From: Mauremys mutica
Lineage: Eukaryota > Chordata > Testudines > Geoemydidae
Assembly: GCF_020497125.1 (NCBI RefSeq)
Contig: NC_059077.1
Location: forward strand, 19,538,840 to 19,602,839
DNA: 64,000 nucleotides
Reading direction: 5' to 3'
A model generated the notes under the pieces. The model was given only the letters and a program-made list of their open reading frames with translations. It did not search any database and was not told where the DNA came from. Below are positions 34,442 to 46,456 of the stretch, in pieces. A program made the position numbers and the translations under genes. Position 1 is the stretch's first letter, and each line of letters opens with the position of its first letter.

Positions 34442-35904
34442 AGTGCAGTATCTTATCCAAAATAAGCAACATATTGTGCATCTTACAAGGTCTAAATACT
34501 GTACGCATTAGCAGGTCTTTGTAAGCAAAGAGAGCAACACCAAAGATTTAGCAGCCTTTATCAGTGGGAAGAAAGTGCACTTGCATTATGGCTTAGCGGC
34601 TTGGAAATGTGAACTTGTTAGTAGTTGTCATTTGCAGATGTGAACTAAGACTGATCCCAAAGTCCATTGAAGATAAGAGAGTAAAATGAGGCCCAGATCC
34701 AGCAAACTTTTGGAGCTTATATTAGTCCTCAGAGGCCGGGTATCTGCTGTTTGCAGCCATGGGATCTCTCTTTTCTGCCCCTTCCCTCCTTCTCCAGGCC
34801 TCTAGCTAGCCAGGCAATGGATGTGAGAGAAGGGGGTGTGGTTCTGCTGGGATTGTTGTGGGGTTCTGAGCTAGAGGGAATCTCTGAGTTTGGGTCTTAG
34901 GTGGGTATGCAGCTGGGGAAGCATTTTCTGGCTTTGGGAGGAAGGGGTGAGGTGGAGGTGGGGAGGGTCAGGTAGGAATGAGAGACGTTTCAGAAGAGGG
35001 CAGAGATCTGAGCAATAGAAAGTGAAGTTTATAGCCCATGGATTCCTGAGCTTGAAAGGGGTGAGTTTGAGCTAAGGAGGACTATGGTTCTGAGGCTGGT
35101 GGAGTGGGTTTGGGTGGGAGGAAGGAAGCTCAGGGGACATGGACACTTTGGGGTGGCAGAATTCAGTGTGGGTGAATTAGTGCATGAATGAGGATGGGGG
35201 AGAAGACAGGAGGGTAAGATCTAGCTGGGGGCAGAGATGGAAACAATTTGCCCCAGTCCATGTACACCAGAGTGTACATCATTATTGCCACTGTTGCTGC
35301 CAAATATGCTCTTATTTCTTAGGAGACATTCTCCGCCCCACTCTTCTTGAGAAAGGGAGGAGGAAGGCAGTGTGTGGGTAAGAGGGAGAAAAATGGTCAG
35401 AATCTAACCCACAAATTTATAATTAAATAATGATGGTAAGAAGGCTCAGCAAGTGCAAAACCATCAAGCTGTGTATGTATAATGACAAAAAGCCAGCAAA
35501 GCTGTTCCTGGCATTACTTAATCAAATAAAGTTATTTAAAAAACACAGCAGACCAGAACTCAGCTTAAAAGCCAGACTGACAAAGAGCAAGTCAAAGTCG
35601 GCAGCAAACTAGTAAACTGCTTCCAAAACCTAAACTCAATTTAGAAGCCCAGTAATGAATGAGAAAGAGAATAGAAAACAGAATATTACCACTTCCCCTT
35701 ACTGCCCTCTTCCTCAGAAGTCCCTGAAGTCCGCACGACAGGGCAGCCGTCAACAGGGAGCCTTGTTCCTTGGGTGTGAAGTCGTCAGGACTGGCAGCAG
35801 TGGCAGAGTGATTTCCAGCAAGGGAGCTCACACCATCCAGCATCATGTGAAGATTCATGTATTGTTGTTTTTCCTTCTGGAGCTATGTTTCGCAGTTGGA
35901 GGGG
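34442..35904. other. Unique DNA, nothing recognised
   Basis: 34850-35180 is G-rich (GGGTGAGGTGGAGG) without an ORF or repeat period. No genes were seen. Confidence 0.35.
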
Positions 35905-36130
35905 AAGCCCCGCCCAGTGGTTAGGACATATGACTGGTCTGCAGAAGTGGATTCCATTGCTGATTCTGACCTTGCTGGATGGCTTTACGCAAGCCACTTA
36001 ACTCATATCTCCATATCTGTGTCACCCCATCTGTGAAATGGAGACTATGATACTTACCTTAAAAAGTACTTTGAGATCTAGGGGTGGAAAGTTCTTTGTG
36101 CGTGCAAAGAAATATGAATAATTATTTGTG
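35905..36130 (+). mobile_element. MIR-type SINE
   Basis: It starts GCCCAGTGGTTAGG (tRNA-like head), then GCAAGCCACTTAACTC, then CCCCATCTGTGAAATGG and a 3' part. These are the standard MIR phrases in order, well diverged. Plus strand. Confidence 0.75.
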
Positions 36131-36169
36131 CCTTGGTAGAGAGACACTAGATATTAAAAGAAGAGGAAG

Positions 36170-36400
36170 ATAGCCCAGTGGTTGGGGGTTGGCCAGGGAC
36201 TTGAGAAACCTGGGGTTAAGTCCCTTCTCCAGCACAAATTTCCTGTGTGACCTTGGACAAGTCACTTAGTCACTGTCCTTCAGTTCCCCTCTCTGTATAA
36301 TGGGGGAAATACCTTCTCCTTACCTCACCGGGGTGTTGTGAAGGTAAATACGTTACATACTGTGAGATGCTCCGATCCTGCAGCATCAAGTGGAGATGTT
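36170..36400 (+). mobile_element. MIR-type SINE (second copy)
   Basis: It reads AGCCCAGTGGTTGGGG, then CAAGTCACTTAGTCACTG, then TAATGGGGGAAATACC. It lies just downstream of the first copy in the same orientation. The two differ enough to be independent insertions. Confidence 0.7.
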
Positions 36401-36710
36401 CCTCAGCAGAGTGCCACGTTGTTTAAGGTGGGGATTTATTTTTTGCTTTTGTTTGAGGCATGCAAGCAGAGAAGTGGTATTTTTAAAACTGTGTTTAACA
36501 AGTAATGCTTAAGTCTCCCATGCCCTCTCTTGCTCTGGCAAGAGAGAAATCATTACGCTGAACGTTTTTGACAGCTCCCTCAGGTCCATGAGGACTAACA
36601 AATTTCGATCTTCACAAGCCTATATCCAGCTCTGCAAATCATCCAGGGCCAACCTCCTTCTGTATCAGTTTTCAGGTAGCGTAGCTAAGGCTAGATTTAG
36701 GCCCAGATTT

Positions 36711-36901
36711 TTAAAGATATTTAGGCATTGCTATGCTCAGTGTTGCAATGCCTAACTGATTTAGGTGCCTAGATCTCATTTTCAAATGGGATTTTGGCTC
36801 CTAAGTGCCTAAATCCCTTTTGGAAATGAGATTTAGGCTCCTAAATCAGTTAGATGTCGCAATGCTGAGTGCAGCAATGTTCAAGTATCTTTAAAAATCT
36901 G
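36711..36901. repeat. Long palindromic MITE, arms about 95 bp
   Basis: The left arm starts GCCCAGATTTTTAAAGATAT and pairs with the right arm ending TATCTTTAAAAATCTGAG, with matching inner blocks (ACTGATTTAGG against CCTAAATCAGT and so on). The centre is near 36806. A shorter relative is at 53413-53492. This is an ancient amniote palindromic repeat with no coding capacity. Confidence 0.8.
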
Positions 36902-37075
36902 AGTGTTAGCCCTTTGGAAACCAGACCATTCACAGGCCAAAGAAAGAGTGAGGGTTTCTCACACCTGAGAGATGGGTTGGGTCGGGAATGGGGAAGGACG
37001 AACTCTGAAGGTTCCAGTTAATGTAGCTTACAAATGTTTGGCCTGGCACCAATTCAGATTCACTTAGAGATTCAG

Positions 37076-37154
37076 TAAAAAGCAACAGAGTCCTGTGGCA
37101 CCTAACAGACATATTGGAGCATAAGCTTTCATGGGTGAATACTCGCTTTGTCAG
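37076..37154 (-). mobile_element. Truncated PLE tail, 79 bp, 14-bp target duplication
   Basis: It carries CAACAGAGTCCTGTGGCACC and GGAGCATAAGCTTTCATG, the PLE 3' tail. The flanks ACTTAGAGATTCAG (37062-37075) and ACTTAGAGGTTCAG (37155-37168) match 13 of 14. It is an independent insertion from the inverted copy 550 bp downstream. Confidence 0.8.
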
Positions 37155-37168
37155 ACTTAGAGGTTCAG

Positions 37169-37691
37169 GTTATACATAAATCCAAACCTCCAGAAACTCT
37201 TAGCCCAGCTTAGACCCCTAGACATACTACCTTCTACTCCTCCCACCCTATCCCTTAGAGGTCTCTTTGGGGCCAGGGAGCAACGTTCTCCTAGGAGTAA
37301 CAGACTTCTCTATCGCTCATGGGTTTAAGGGAGATATCTAGTGGCCTCTCCCACACAACAGGCTCAGGAGGGTCGGGGACGGGATGAAAGCACTTCATAT
37401 GAACTGGTTTTGTAACCCACATGCACTCAGTGTGGAGTTTCTGTCTCCCTGGGGGTGACTGGGCCACGTACAGAGGTACAGAGCTGGCTGCAGTTTTAGC
37501 TAATAGTCTTTTAGCCGAGGCAGGAGAGACTATTGTGCTTAGATCCAGAGTTCCCATGGATGCAGTGCGACTTTCTATGAAGAATCCACTTTGGGGGACA
37601 AAAGAGCAGTGGGAGAATGCTCTGGCTGCCAGCTATGCTAAGCCAACAGCACAGAATCCCCACCCCCTTCCCATAGTCTGGATTGCAATAG
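37169..37691. other. Unique DNA between the two PLE tails
   Basis: No PLE coding sequence lies here, so the flanking tails do not bracket one element. No genes were recognised in the small overlapping frames. Confidence 0.4.
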
Positions 37692-37703
37692 TTAGCCTTC
37701 CTC

Positions 37704-37798
37704 CTTCCTTCGTCACATATCCGACGAAGTGGGTATTCATCCACGAAAGCTCCTATACGTCTGTTAGTCTATAAGGTGCCACAGGACTCTTTGCTGCT
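37704..37798 (+). mobile_element. Truncated PLE tail, 95 bp, 12-bp target duplication
   Basis: It reads CATCCACGAAAGCTCC and ATAAGGTGCCACAGGACTC, the PLE tail in the plus orientation. Exact flanks TTAGCCTTCCTC (37692-37703 and 37799-37810) show a separate insertion. Confidence 0.82.
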
Positions 37799-37810
37799 TT
37801 AGCCTTCCTC

Positions 37811-40800
37811 AGGATTCCCTAGCCGCCTGCAAGAGCACTGTTCTCTAGCTACAACCCTCACTTCTGCGGGAGCTGTGCTGCCCTTGGGGCTTGGAGGCAG
37901 TGTGGAGACACAGGATGCCCACACAGATGTGAGTTCATGGAGCCAACCTGTGGCCAGTTTCATAGAAGATGAGGGCAAATCCCACCTCTTCCACTGGACA
38001 ATTTTGATGAAATCCTGTGAGTGGGAGCTCACAGCACTTGCTGTCCTCCTGTACTGTTTGGTTTTGGGTTTGGCCTCTTCGTAGTAACTGGGAACACCTT
38101 TATCTGACACATTTGTGCTTAAAAGACGAGAGCCTCAGTGTATTCCATTAACCACTGAAATCAGCTGGTGGGATGGAGCATAGCAGCAGTTCTCTTCTGT
38201 ACAATATTTCAGAAATTCAGTGAATAGTAATAATAATGCAAGGGGATTTTTTTGGTAAAGTGAATGTAATTACTCCTGTTGAAAATTGACCTGCTTCATA
38301 ACATGAACATCATTGAAGCAAAGCTATATCCATTGCTGGTGAAAACACTATATTTTATGACTCCTTGCAGTTCATTCAGTACTTTCTGGAGCCAAAACCC
38401 TTCATGGGCTGTCACAAATTCACATGTAGTTCCTGAGTGCTACACTTTGCATTTGGATCTCTGCTTTAGCTTACAGTTGTGAAAAACAAAAACACATGCT
38501 CCCAGATGATCACTTAGTGGTTATGAAGGTGCTGAGATTGAGGAGTCCAGTTATTTTGGTTAAGGTAATCAGAGTTTTCATCTAATAAGCTTATTCTCAA
38601 AATCTGACAATTAACTAGACTTGTATTTTTTAAAAAAAAAAAGTCTTTATCATGAGCCAAAAGGTAAAGATCACTTATTAATAGAGTTTGCCATTTTTCC
38701 TGCTAAATAAATTGAGTAAGAGAAGTAAGAACTAGAAGACGCTTGCTTTGTATTGAAATCAATGAGGAAAGCACTGTGGATTGAACAATAGCATTTGGTA
38801 AGAGAGACAATAGCAATTGTCACAAATATTTTAGGTGACTGTGATTTTTTTTTTGTAAGTTGAATTTCTGTATTATTCCAGATGACACCCAGCAATTTCA
38901 GCTGCAGATAACATCTGAGGAATGTTGAGCTTCCGTGCCCTGGTCCCTGGCCCTGCTTCTGCAACTCAGGACTCTCAGATTAGATCACTCCTTCCAAATA
39001 TCCGTTTTCCAGCCCTGCAGCCTGACCTCAGCACTAGGTGACACCCACCTTTTGGGGGAAATGGTTCATTCTGAGGGTACTGAGCTGAAGAAACAGAGAA
39101 TTAGTACAGAAGTTGGAGGTTTTCCATTTCTCAGGAACGGGTTTATCTAGTAAAGTTTAGACCCTGAAACCGGAGAAGCATCAGAGTCTCCATGAAGTCC
39201 ACTAAGGCTATTGCTATCAATGTTACATGGAAAGTCCTTTGACACTATGGTGATGGGCAGTAGTATAGAACCCGGAGAAAGAGGGATTGATCTCATCTGA
39301 AATACTTAGACATCCTAAATAAAATATAGGTTAAAACACAACTATATAACCTCTTTTTAAAAAAAACATTTCCTAACGTAGGGGTCTCAGTTCTGGGTTT
39401 CCCTATTTACTTCAATACTCTATTTTTTCCTGATTCGTTTTACTTTCTGCTTCTTAGCTGGGAAATAGCAGCCTCCAACGAGAAAGTTCAGAAACATTAT
39501 GGAAACTGAAACTTTCAGAGGTAATTCTCAAAACATATTTGCTCTTCTGATTATTTTCTATGTTCTTCTTTTTGGAGGATATATTTGTCTACATATACAA
39601 TGTTTGATGAGGAAAACACTGGAGTTTTCTCAATGTGCTCTCTGAATCTTTTTCTGCCAGGAAGCACCAGACAGTATGATGTAGTTTCAAACAGTATTTT
39701 TATTTTATCATTTGCTCAATTTTGGCCACACTATGCCCATTTTTTGAAACCCTCTCAATGGAAGCTAATGACAAGGGGCCAGATCCTCAGCTGGGGTAAA
39801 TCTGAATAGTTCTGTGAAAGTCAGTAGCTGTGAAGACTTTCCATTTTTCATGGTAGCATCACAGAAGGAGAAGCGAAATTGGATGTGAGGGACACCCTCA
39901 CATCTTAAAAGCATAAATAATACACATTTTAGAATTCTATAGTTCAGATCTCATGGAATCCATTGGATCTCAGCATAAAACTATTGTGAATATTTCTATT
40001 GACATGCTGCTGTCATTCTGTGAGTATTAAAAAATGACGTGTTCATTACATGAAATCAGAATAGTTCAACTGTGTCTTGCAGGCCTCTGGGCAGGTACTG
40101 TTCCCTATCTGCTCTCAGGCAAATCAACACAATTTGTAGATTCCAAACTCCTCCCCTTTTCTGGGGTCTGGCTTCATTAACAGAGAAAGTAATCACAATA
40201 TAACATTAAGTTCAGTTCTCCAGGCTTGTCTGCTTCTGGGGTTCCCCTCTCAGGGCTGCTCTACCCACACCCTAAATCAGTTCTTTAGAGAGCCAGTCCC
40301 ACCTCCCCCATATCTAGGAGAGATAACGAGCCACCTGCCTCAGTGATTCAGTAGAACTATCCAGGTTCAAAACCAACAAACAGGGTAGGCAAGCACTGTC
40401 AGCCTGTTAGAAGGCTCTGTACTGCTAGCAGCTCATGGAGATTCTCCTTCAGCTCAAACATACCTTTGCATCACGGAAATCTAAATTCTAACCCCAATAT
40501 TGTTGTGAAGTTCTGAGCTATTACATGCAGCATGGTAATAACCATCAAGTTCCTAGGTGGCCACCTGATGTGACATTCGGAATGTTTACACTCACACACG
40601 CTTCTTGTATTCACTGAATACCCTATAACCATGTGTAGGCACCTTGTAGAGATATCACTCATATCTTATCAGAATGTTGTAGTCATCATTTGGATAGATA
40701 CCATACATGGAAGTTGTTAAGTTGTTGTGCTCTTCTTTGACACTAAACTCTTGGTATTTCATTACCTAATGCTCGTTCTTCACTGGGCACAGCATGATCC

Positions 40801-41079
40801 ACTGTAAAAGGCTTTGCCAGACCAAGGGATTACGGGTTGAGGACTAGTATGGCAGATGGTAGTGCTTATAGCTAAACTGTGCTCTGATGCTTTGTACATC
40901 TTGAAAAGATTTCTTTGGAAGTTAAACTTGGCTTGGGACTGACAATAAGGTTCAGCCTGTGGTTTTGAAAAGAAAAGAAAATCTCAGTTTTATGTTTCCT
41001 TCTTCTTTTCTGTTTTTTTTTCATTGAGAATAAAAGAAAATTACTTTCTTGACAAAACTTAAAACAGGCACAAAACTTA
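37811..41079. other. Unique and old AT-rich DNA
   Basis: 39775-39800 carries GGGGCCAGATCCTCAGC, a phrase of the palindromic repeat family described at 50.7 kb. There are no coding frames above background. Confidence 0.35.
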
Positions 41080-41180
41080 AAGCCAACACTGTCTTAGTCA
41101 CACAAAGTATTCCATCCCATGGTTAACATAAGGTCATGGCAATATCCATGGATAAAGTAAAAACATGCAGTAATTCATAC
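41080..41180 (+). repeat. Local duplication, copy A
   Basis: AAAGTATTCCATCCCATGG and GCAATATCCATGGATAAA, preceded by GCCAACACTGTCTTA, recur 1.3 kb downstream at 42400-42585 in the same orientation. Confidence 0.65.
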
Positions 41181-42399
41181 AGGTACCAATTATAGCTAAA
41201 AATGCAACGAACCCAAGCTGTCAGAGATCCTGTCCACCAGGTACAAATTTACACATTTATATGCAGAAGATATTGGCACCCTGAGAGTGGGCACAGCAAC
41301 AGAAAATGTACAGTGGAACTTCATGTTTTTCCATTATTCGACCATTTAATATTTTGCTATTTGTTACGCTGAAGAACACACTCAGCAATTCATTTGGCTA
41401 TGAAATCTTTCTGAAACCAGGTATTTGGCTTTAAGCTGTAGCAAATTGCATGTGTGTATTTAATTATATCAATGAACGAAATGCAAGGTATTCTTTAGTT
41501 CAAGTCCCTCATTTTAAGAAATCAAGAAAAGCATCTTTCTGATCTTCATATGTTAGCATTGCATTTGCTAGCATTTATTTATCAGGACTGTTTCTGCTGT
41601 ATTCTCACCAAAGATGACTAGGGCTGCTTTCATACATGTAAATAATAATCTGTAAAGATTATTTGATAATAATAATCTGTAAATATTATTCAGATCAATA
41701 GAACACAAAACTAAAACATTGTTGGTTTGGTTGGAGTTGGTTACTCCAGAACCCTGATTTCTTGAGTTTCTACGTAAATTCCATTGATCATTCATAGACT
41801 GTCAGGTGGCTTACAGATGGGAACACAAATCTATTGATTTTTACTAGCATGAAAAAATTGAAAGTGGGGGGGACGACCTTAAAAAACTTACATTTAAGCT
41901 TAGGTAGCTAAATTACAATTCCATAGCCCCAACTTGGTCTAAAGAAAACACAGTATATTTGTATGCTTGGTGAGACTAAAGAATCACATATAAAATCATA
42001 AGTCTTGCTACACAGTCTGAGTTCTTGATTGGCAGCAAGAAAAAAAAATGTGGAAAGCTCCATAAGTGAGATGAATTCAACCAACCCTAAATTGGCAACA
42101 GTTCCACAACTAAAGATCTACAGGGTATGTAATCAATGAGAGAGCAGCAAGATGAGTTCCCATCAAGTGCAGTGACTTGAAAAATGGGGGAAGTTTAGGG
42201 TCAGGCATATGTGTTCTCAGGGGGATGTTTACTATGGAAAATTGGCAGCAGAAGAGAGCTTCAGACATCACCACTATGATTACTTATTTCAATGTCAATT
42301 TTCTGTCCTTTTCAGTTTACTGAAAATATCCCCTGCTCATATAGCAGTGTAGACCCATAGCGGTGGGGAAGTGGATTTTTCATGAACTAAACATTAATT
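41181..42399. other. AT-rich DNA between duplicated blocks
   Basis: 41640-41690 has a short tandem of AATAATCTGTAAA-type units. No coding signal. Confidence 0.35.
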
Positions 42400-42585
42400 A
42401 TTAATGCCAGCACAATCTTACCCTGACAAAGTATTCCATCCCATGGTTAATATAAGCACATAGCAATATCCATGGATAAATTAAATTAAACCCTCGTTCA
42501 ATATTCTCATTTTTGTTACTTGTAGCTTGGTATTGTATTTCCCACTGAAGAGATACTTTGACTACATGCAGTAATTCATCTTCAA
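42400..42585 (+). repeat. Local duplication, copy B
   Basis: It shares about 60 near-identical bases with copy A. An extra 80 or so bases precede the shared CATGCAGTAATTCAT, which lies directly after the block in copy A. Confidence 0.65.
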
Positions 42586-45500
42586 ATATAAGCCTGCAGG
42601 TAAGGCTAATATCAGCTCCCTCGTGGTCTGCTGTCTTACTGATGATCTAAGATATTTGGAGGGAGCATAAATGGGAATCATAAACCACATATTGGGGATA
42701 TCTTATTTATCTGATTCACAACGACTAGTAATTATTCTGTTTGGATGGAAAAATCGTCCAGTTTATGGCACCTGCCTTTCATACACCTTGCACACATTCA
42801 GTGGCAAGAGTTAGATGTGATCAAGTTTCTTTCATAGCCTCTGAGATGAAATCTGCTTTTCAGTGGCTGGAAATAACTGTTCCAGTGTCAAAAATGTCCA
42901 AAGAAAGTCATATGTGGGAAATGAAACACATCAAGCTACCGTTTGTTAGTTTAGAAATGATAAAATGAAGTTACAAATGCCTTCTGAAGATTCATGCTGT
43001 ATTTTTTTTTTAGAGCTTCCACTATGTATGATCATCTATCAAAGACTCTTTTCATATGAAGAAATGACATCAGCTATTTGGTACAATATGCAGAAAGCAG
43101 GCAGAGGGCTGGCTATGGAATATTCAGCAACTCCCGCTGAACTGTAACCAGTTTCCATTTTGCACAAGGTAGTGTCAACTTCAAATTATGTAGGTGAGAA
43201 ATAATACTAATTATTAAAATAGATGTCAATAATTTAGTTGGTAGCATGCAGCAAGCAAGGTATATGCAGCATCATGTAATCACCTTCCAAATTCTACTGT
43301 TGCTGAGTTAGATTTAGAATCAACTTTAAAGACTGAATTAAAAAATACAGGAATGGTCCATGTTTGGATAGGTTCTTGTCTGTGTAATGCACATTTTTAG
43401 GCCATTCTTTTTCAGTTACCATGGTAGTATTTACAGTGTGTTTGTGGGTTTTGTGCACCAGAATGGTAAAATCCACTTCCTTCAACTGTCTATTTTAGAA
43501 AGAAGCAACCTTGTGAGAAGACTGACAACAAAGCTATCCTATATTTCTGTATAACACTTGAAAAGATTTATGAAAGTATTGTTTACAAAACAATGGTCTT
43601 ATATTTAGTCATGTCCTAAGGGAGGCAAGGTGTGAAGCCAAAGGTCATGACTTTGAGGTCAAAGGTCTGAGTCACAAGGGATTAGAGGAGATTAAATATC
43701 TTCCTTCCCAAATCTGGAGGTTTTGATAATTAATTGGTCCCTAAACATGAAGCCTTTAAATTATTGCTCTCTATATATGCCACATTCCCTTCCTTCTTTC
43801 CTTCCTTCCTTCCTTTGCAGTGTATTCCTTCACAAATAAACACTAGTGGATGTTAAAATATTTGATTTCATGTAGAACACTGCTAGTATATTTCAGAACA
43901 GAAATCTACTCCGAAAGAGTTCATTTTGCTAATTATATTTATTTGACTTGCATGGGCAAATAAACCTCATATATAAAATGAAAAATCAAACACTTAAACT
44001 GTTGTATTTCACTGCAAACCATCCACCGCTAGAGAAGCTATTTCACACTCTCAATATTAAAACATTTCACATTAATACGATCATTTACTATTAATTTTCT
44101 GTGTGAAAAGCCGTTCTGCCAGATATCTTTGTCAGATTAAAGGAATTTATCCTGTTCTCCTTTTCCAAAAGTGGAGGAGGGGGAGAGGGAGACAGGGAGA
44201 AGATAAAAGAGAGGCTTTTAAAGAGGAGCAAGAATCACTGGAAAAGATTAGAGAGAAATGTATCCAGCAGTACTTAGAAGAGTAGAGATCGAAAAAACAT
44301 GCAGTAGTTCTATGCTGCCAGAAAAAATAAATTGCAGAGCAATATCTGAGAATCTAGACCCTGATTCAGGAATGCATCCCCATTCAGGGCAGCACTTAAA
44401 CACATCCTTAACTTTCACTAATTCAGTGTGATTTAAGCATGTGTTTCAATAGTCTTCTGAACTGTGGCCCCAGTAGCTGACACAGTGTTAGGGAATATGT
44501 GGCACAGCAGGGTGAAAGCCAATAGATCCAAGACAGGAGAACTTCATTGGTCACTAAAAGGAGAATGCAAGCTGCCTCTCCATGTCTTAAGGCGTTAGTC
44601 CTAAAGTGTATTGCTGAGCAATGCCAAGACAATTAGACCAAATACATATCCCTCGTCTATATCCAAACCAGAGTCACTTTGGTAACTAAGGGCCAGATCC
44701 AAAGCCCATCAAAATAACACCCACTTTGGTATGGACTGTGTAAGTATATTTAATCCAGTGGCTGATGGAATACTCACTGAAGTTAATGGAAAGACTCCCA
44801 TTGACTTCAACAGGAAGTGGATCCGGCTGTAAATAATTACGAGAGTTGCAGTGCAATATCTCTGAAAACAATCTGCTATTTGTAATGCTCTCTAGATGGA
44901 GCATGCTTAACTAGATGCCTGCTTCCTCACCAGAAGGAGGACCCCCGCTGTACTTTTAGATGTCCTTACTAGAGGTTTCTCCACTCCAGCAATGGAATCC
45001 TGTATCATCAAGTACTGTCCCCTTGTGACGGGCCTCTCACTCAGTACATTGTCAGTGGAGTTCTAACAGTGTATCTGAAAGGAAAAAATGGTCTTATTTG
45101 GTCAAATTCATCTCCAGGTGTGACTTTGCTGAATATAATGGAGTTATTCCAGGGATGAATCTGGAACATTGTGGTATAGTCCTTATCTGTGGCAGAACTA
45201 TTTGGCACGTCTAATTTTTTTAATGGATAGTAATGCTGCTTTGGCAGGTTTTTAATACTTTCTGTGGCAGAGGTTGTGTACAGATGTCTATCGAATGGCA
45301 ACCAACGCCGATGCTGGCAGCAGAAGTCTAGAAGCCCACATTTCATTGTAGTACAATGCATGGAACAGAAGAAAGAGGATCAGGTTTCAGGAGGGAGCTA
45401 GACTAGCGAGATATCCATAGCAGTGGAAGCATGTTGACAGGGACAGATGATACATTGTGGCCTGTCACATGCATCTGCCTGAATGTCAGAATGGGTTTCT

Positions 45501-46265
45501 TTTTTCCTCTGAAGTGCTGAAAGGGTTAAAAACATTGCATGCTAAATGGGACAAGCTTTTCAACCACAGGCACTTGTCCACCTCCTTTCAGAGTAGAGTT
45601 AACGCTGCTGTAATGAGGGGATCTACTACTACCTTTTTGTCATGCGATCACAGCTGAGTCACACAGGAAATTACGCTCTTTGGCTCCTGAACTTGAAACC
45701 TGCATGCAGCAATTTTTTCAGCTACATTATTACTTTGTTGCAGAGAAGAGCCCGCTAGGCAAATACACTTGACCCCGTGGCATGATAATTAAATATCACC
45801 AGGGTAGCTTGTTGCAGCTACCCCGTACAATTTGAGGCAGAAGGGCAATTTGGGATAGTCTATACCGAGGGTGAGAAACAAAAATAATTAAAATATAAAA
45901 ACAATAGTGGCAAGGCCAGAGTCACTTTTGACAGGGGGTGGGGTGGGGTGGGGTGAGGGCAAATGTTCAGGGGGGCGTATGGTTTGACCTGGGTTTTTAA
46001 AATGGAAATTTAAGGGAACCCAGGATTCAGATGCAGCAAATGGCACATGTTTTTAGCCTATGTCCGGCAGTTACAGTAACATACATGAGTATCTTGAAGT
46101 GGGCTCCTTTTCTTTTGTAGGTTTTGCAGCCTTTGGAGGCAGAATTAAAGAAACCCCAGTTATAGGAGTTAGGAGAAGTTATTGTTGGAAATATGCTAAA
46201 TTAGCAAAGGTCATGGGCAAGAAGCCACCACTGAAGGAGAGAGGAACCTAGGGGTGTTTTTCAAG
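42586..46265. other. Mostly unique DNA with simple repeats and old palindromic scraps
   Basis: 43787-43816 is a short CCTT microsatellite. 44690-44835 has AGGGCCAGATCCAAAGCCC and CTCCCATTGACTTCAAC, members of the palindromic family noted below. 45935-45957 is a GGGGT run. No genes recognised. Confidence 0.4.
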
Positions 46266-46267
46266 TA

Positions 46268-46454
46268 CACCTCTACCTCGATATAACGCTGTCCTCGGGA
46301 GCCAAAAAATCTTACCGCATTATAGGTGAAACCGCATTATATCGAACTTTCTTTATTCCACCGGAATGTGCAGCCCCGCCCCCCGAGAGTGCTGCTTTTC
46401 CGCGTTATAGCCAAATTCATGTTATATCAGGTTGCATTTATTGAGGTAGAGGTG
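46268..46454. mobile_element. TA-flanked MITE (mariner/Tigger-like)
   Basis: The ends CACCTCTACCTCGATATAAC and (inverted) CACCTCTACCTCAATAAATG are terminal repeats of the same family. TA flanks on both sides (46266-46267 and 46455-46456) fit a Tc1/mariner target. The internal sequence repeats CGCATTATA phrases. 187 bp, no ORF. Confidence 0.8.
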
Positions 46455-46456
46455 TA

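Noticed and set aside
33951..34508. 185-aa and overlapping ORFs on both strands
   Set aside because: Arise from the 26-bp tandem repeat and GC-rich hAT-like MITE; no domain.
37062..37810. One transposon bounded by the two inverted PLE tails
   Set aside because: Each tail has its own target duplication, so they are separate insertions.
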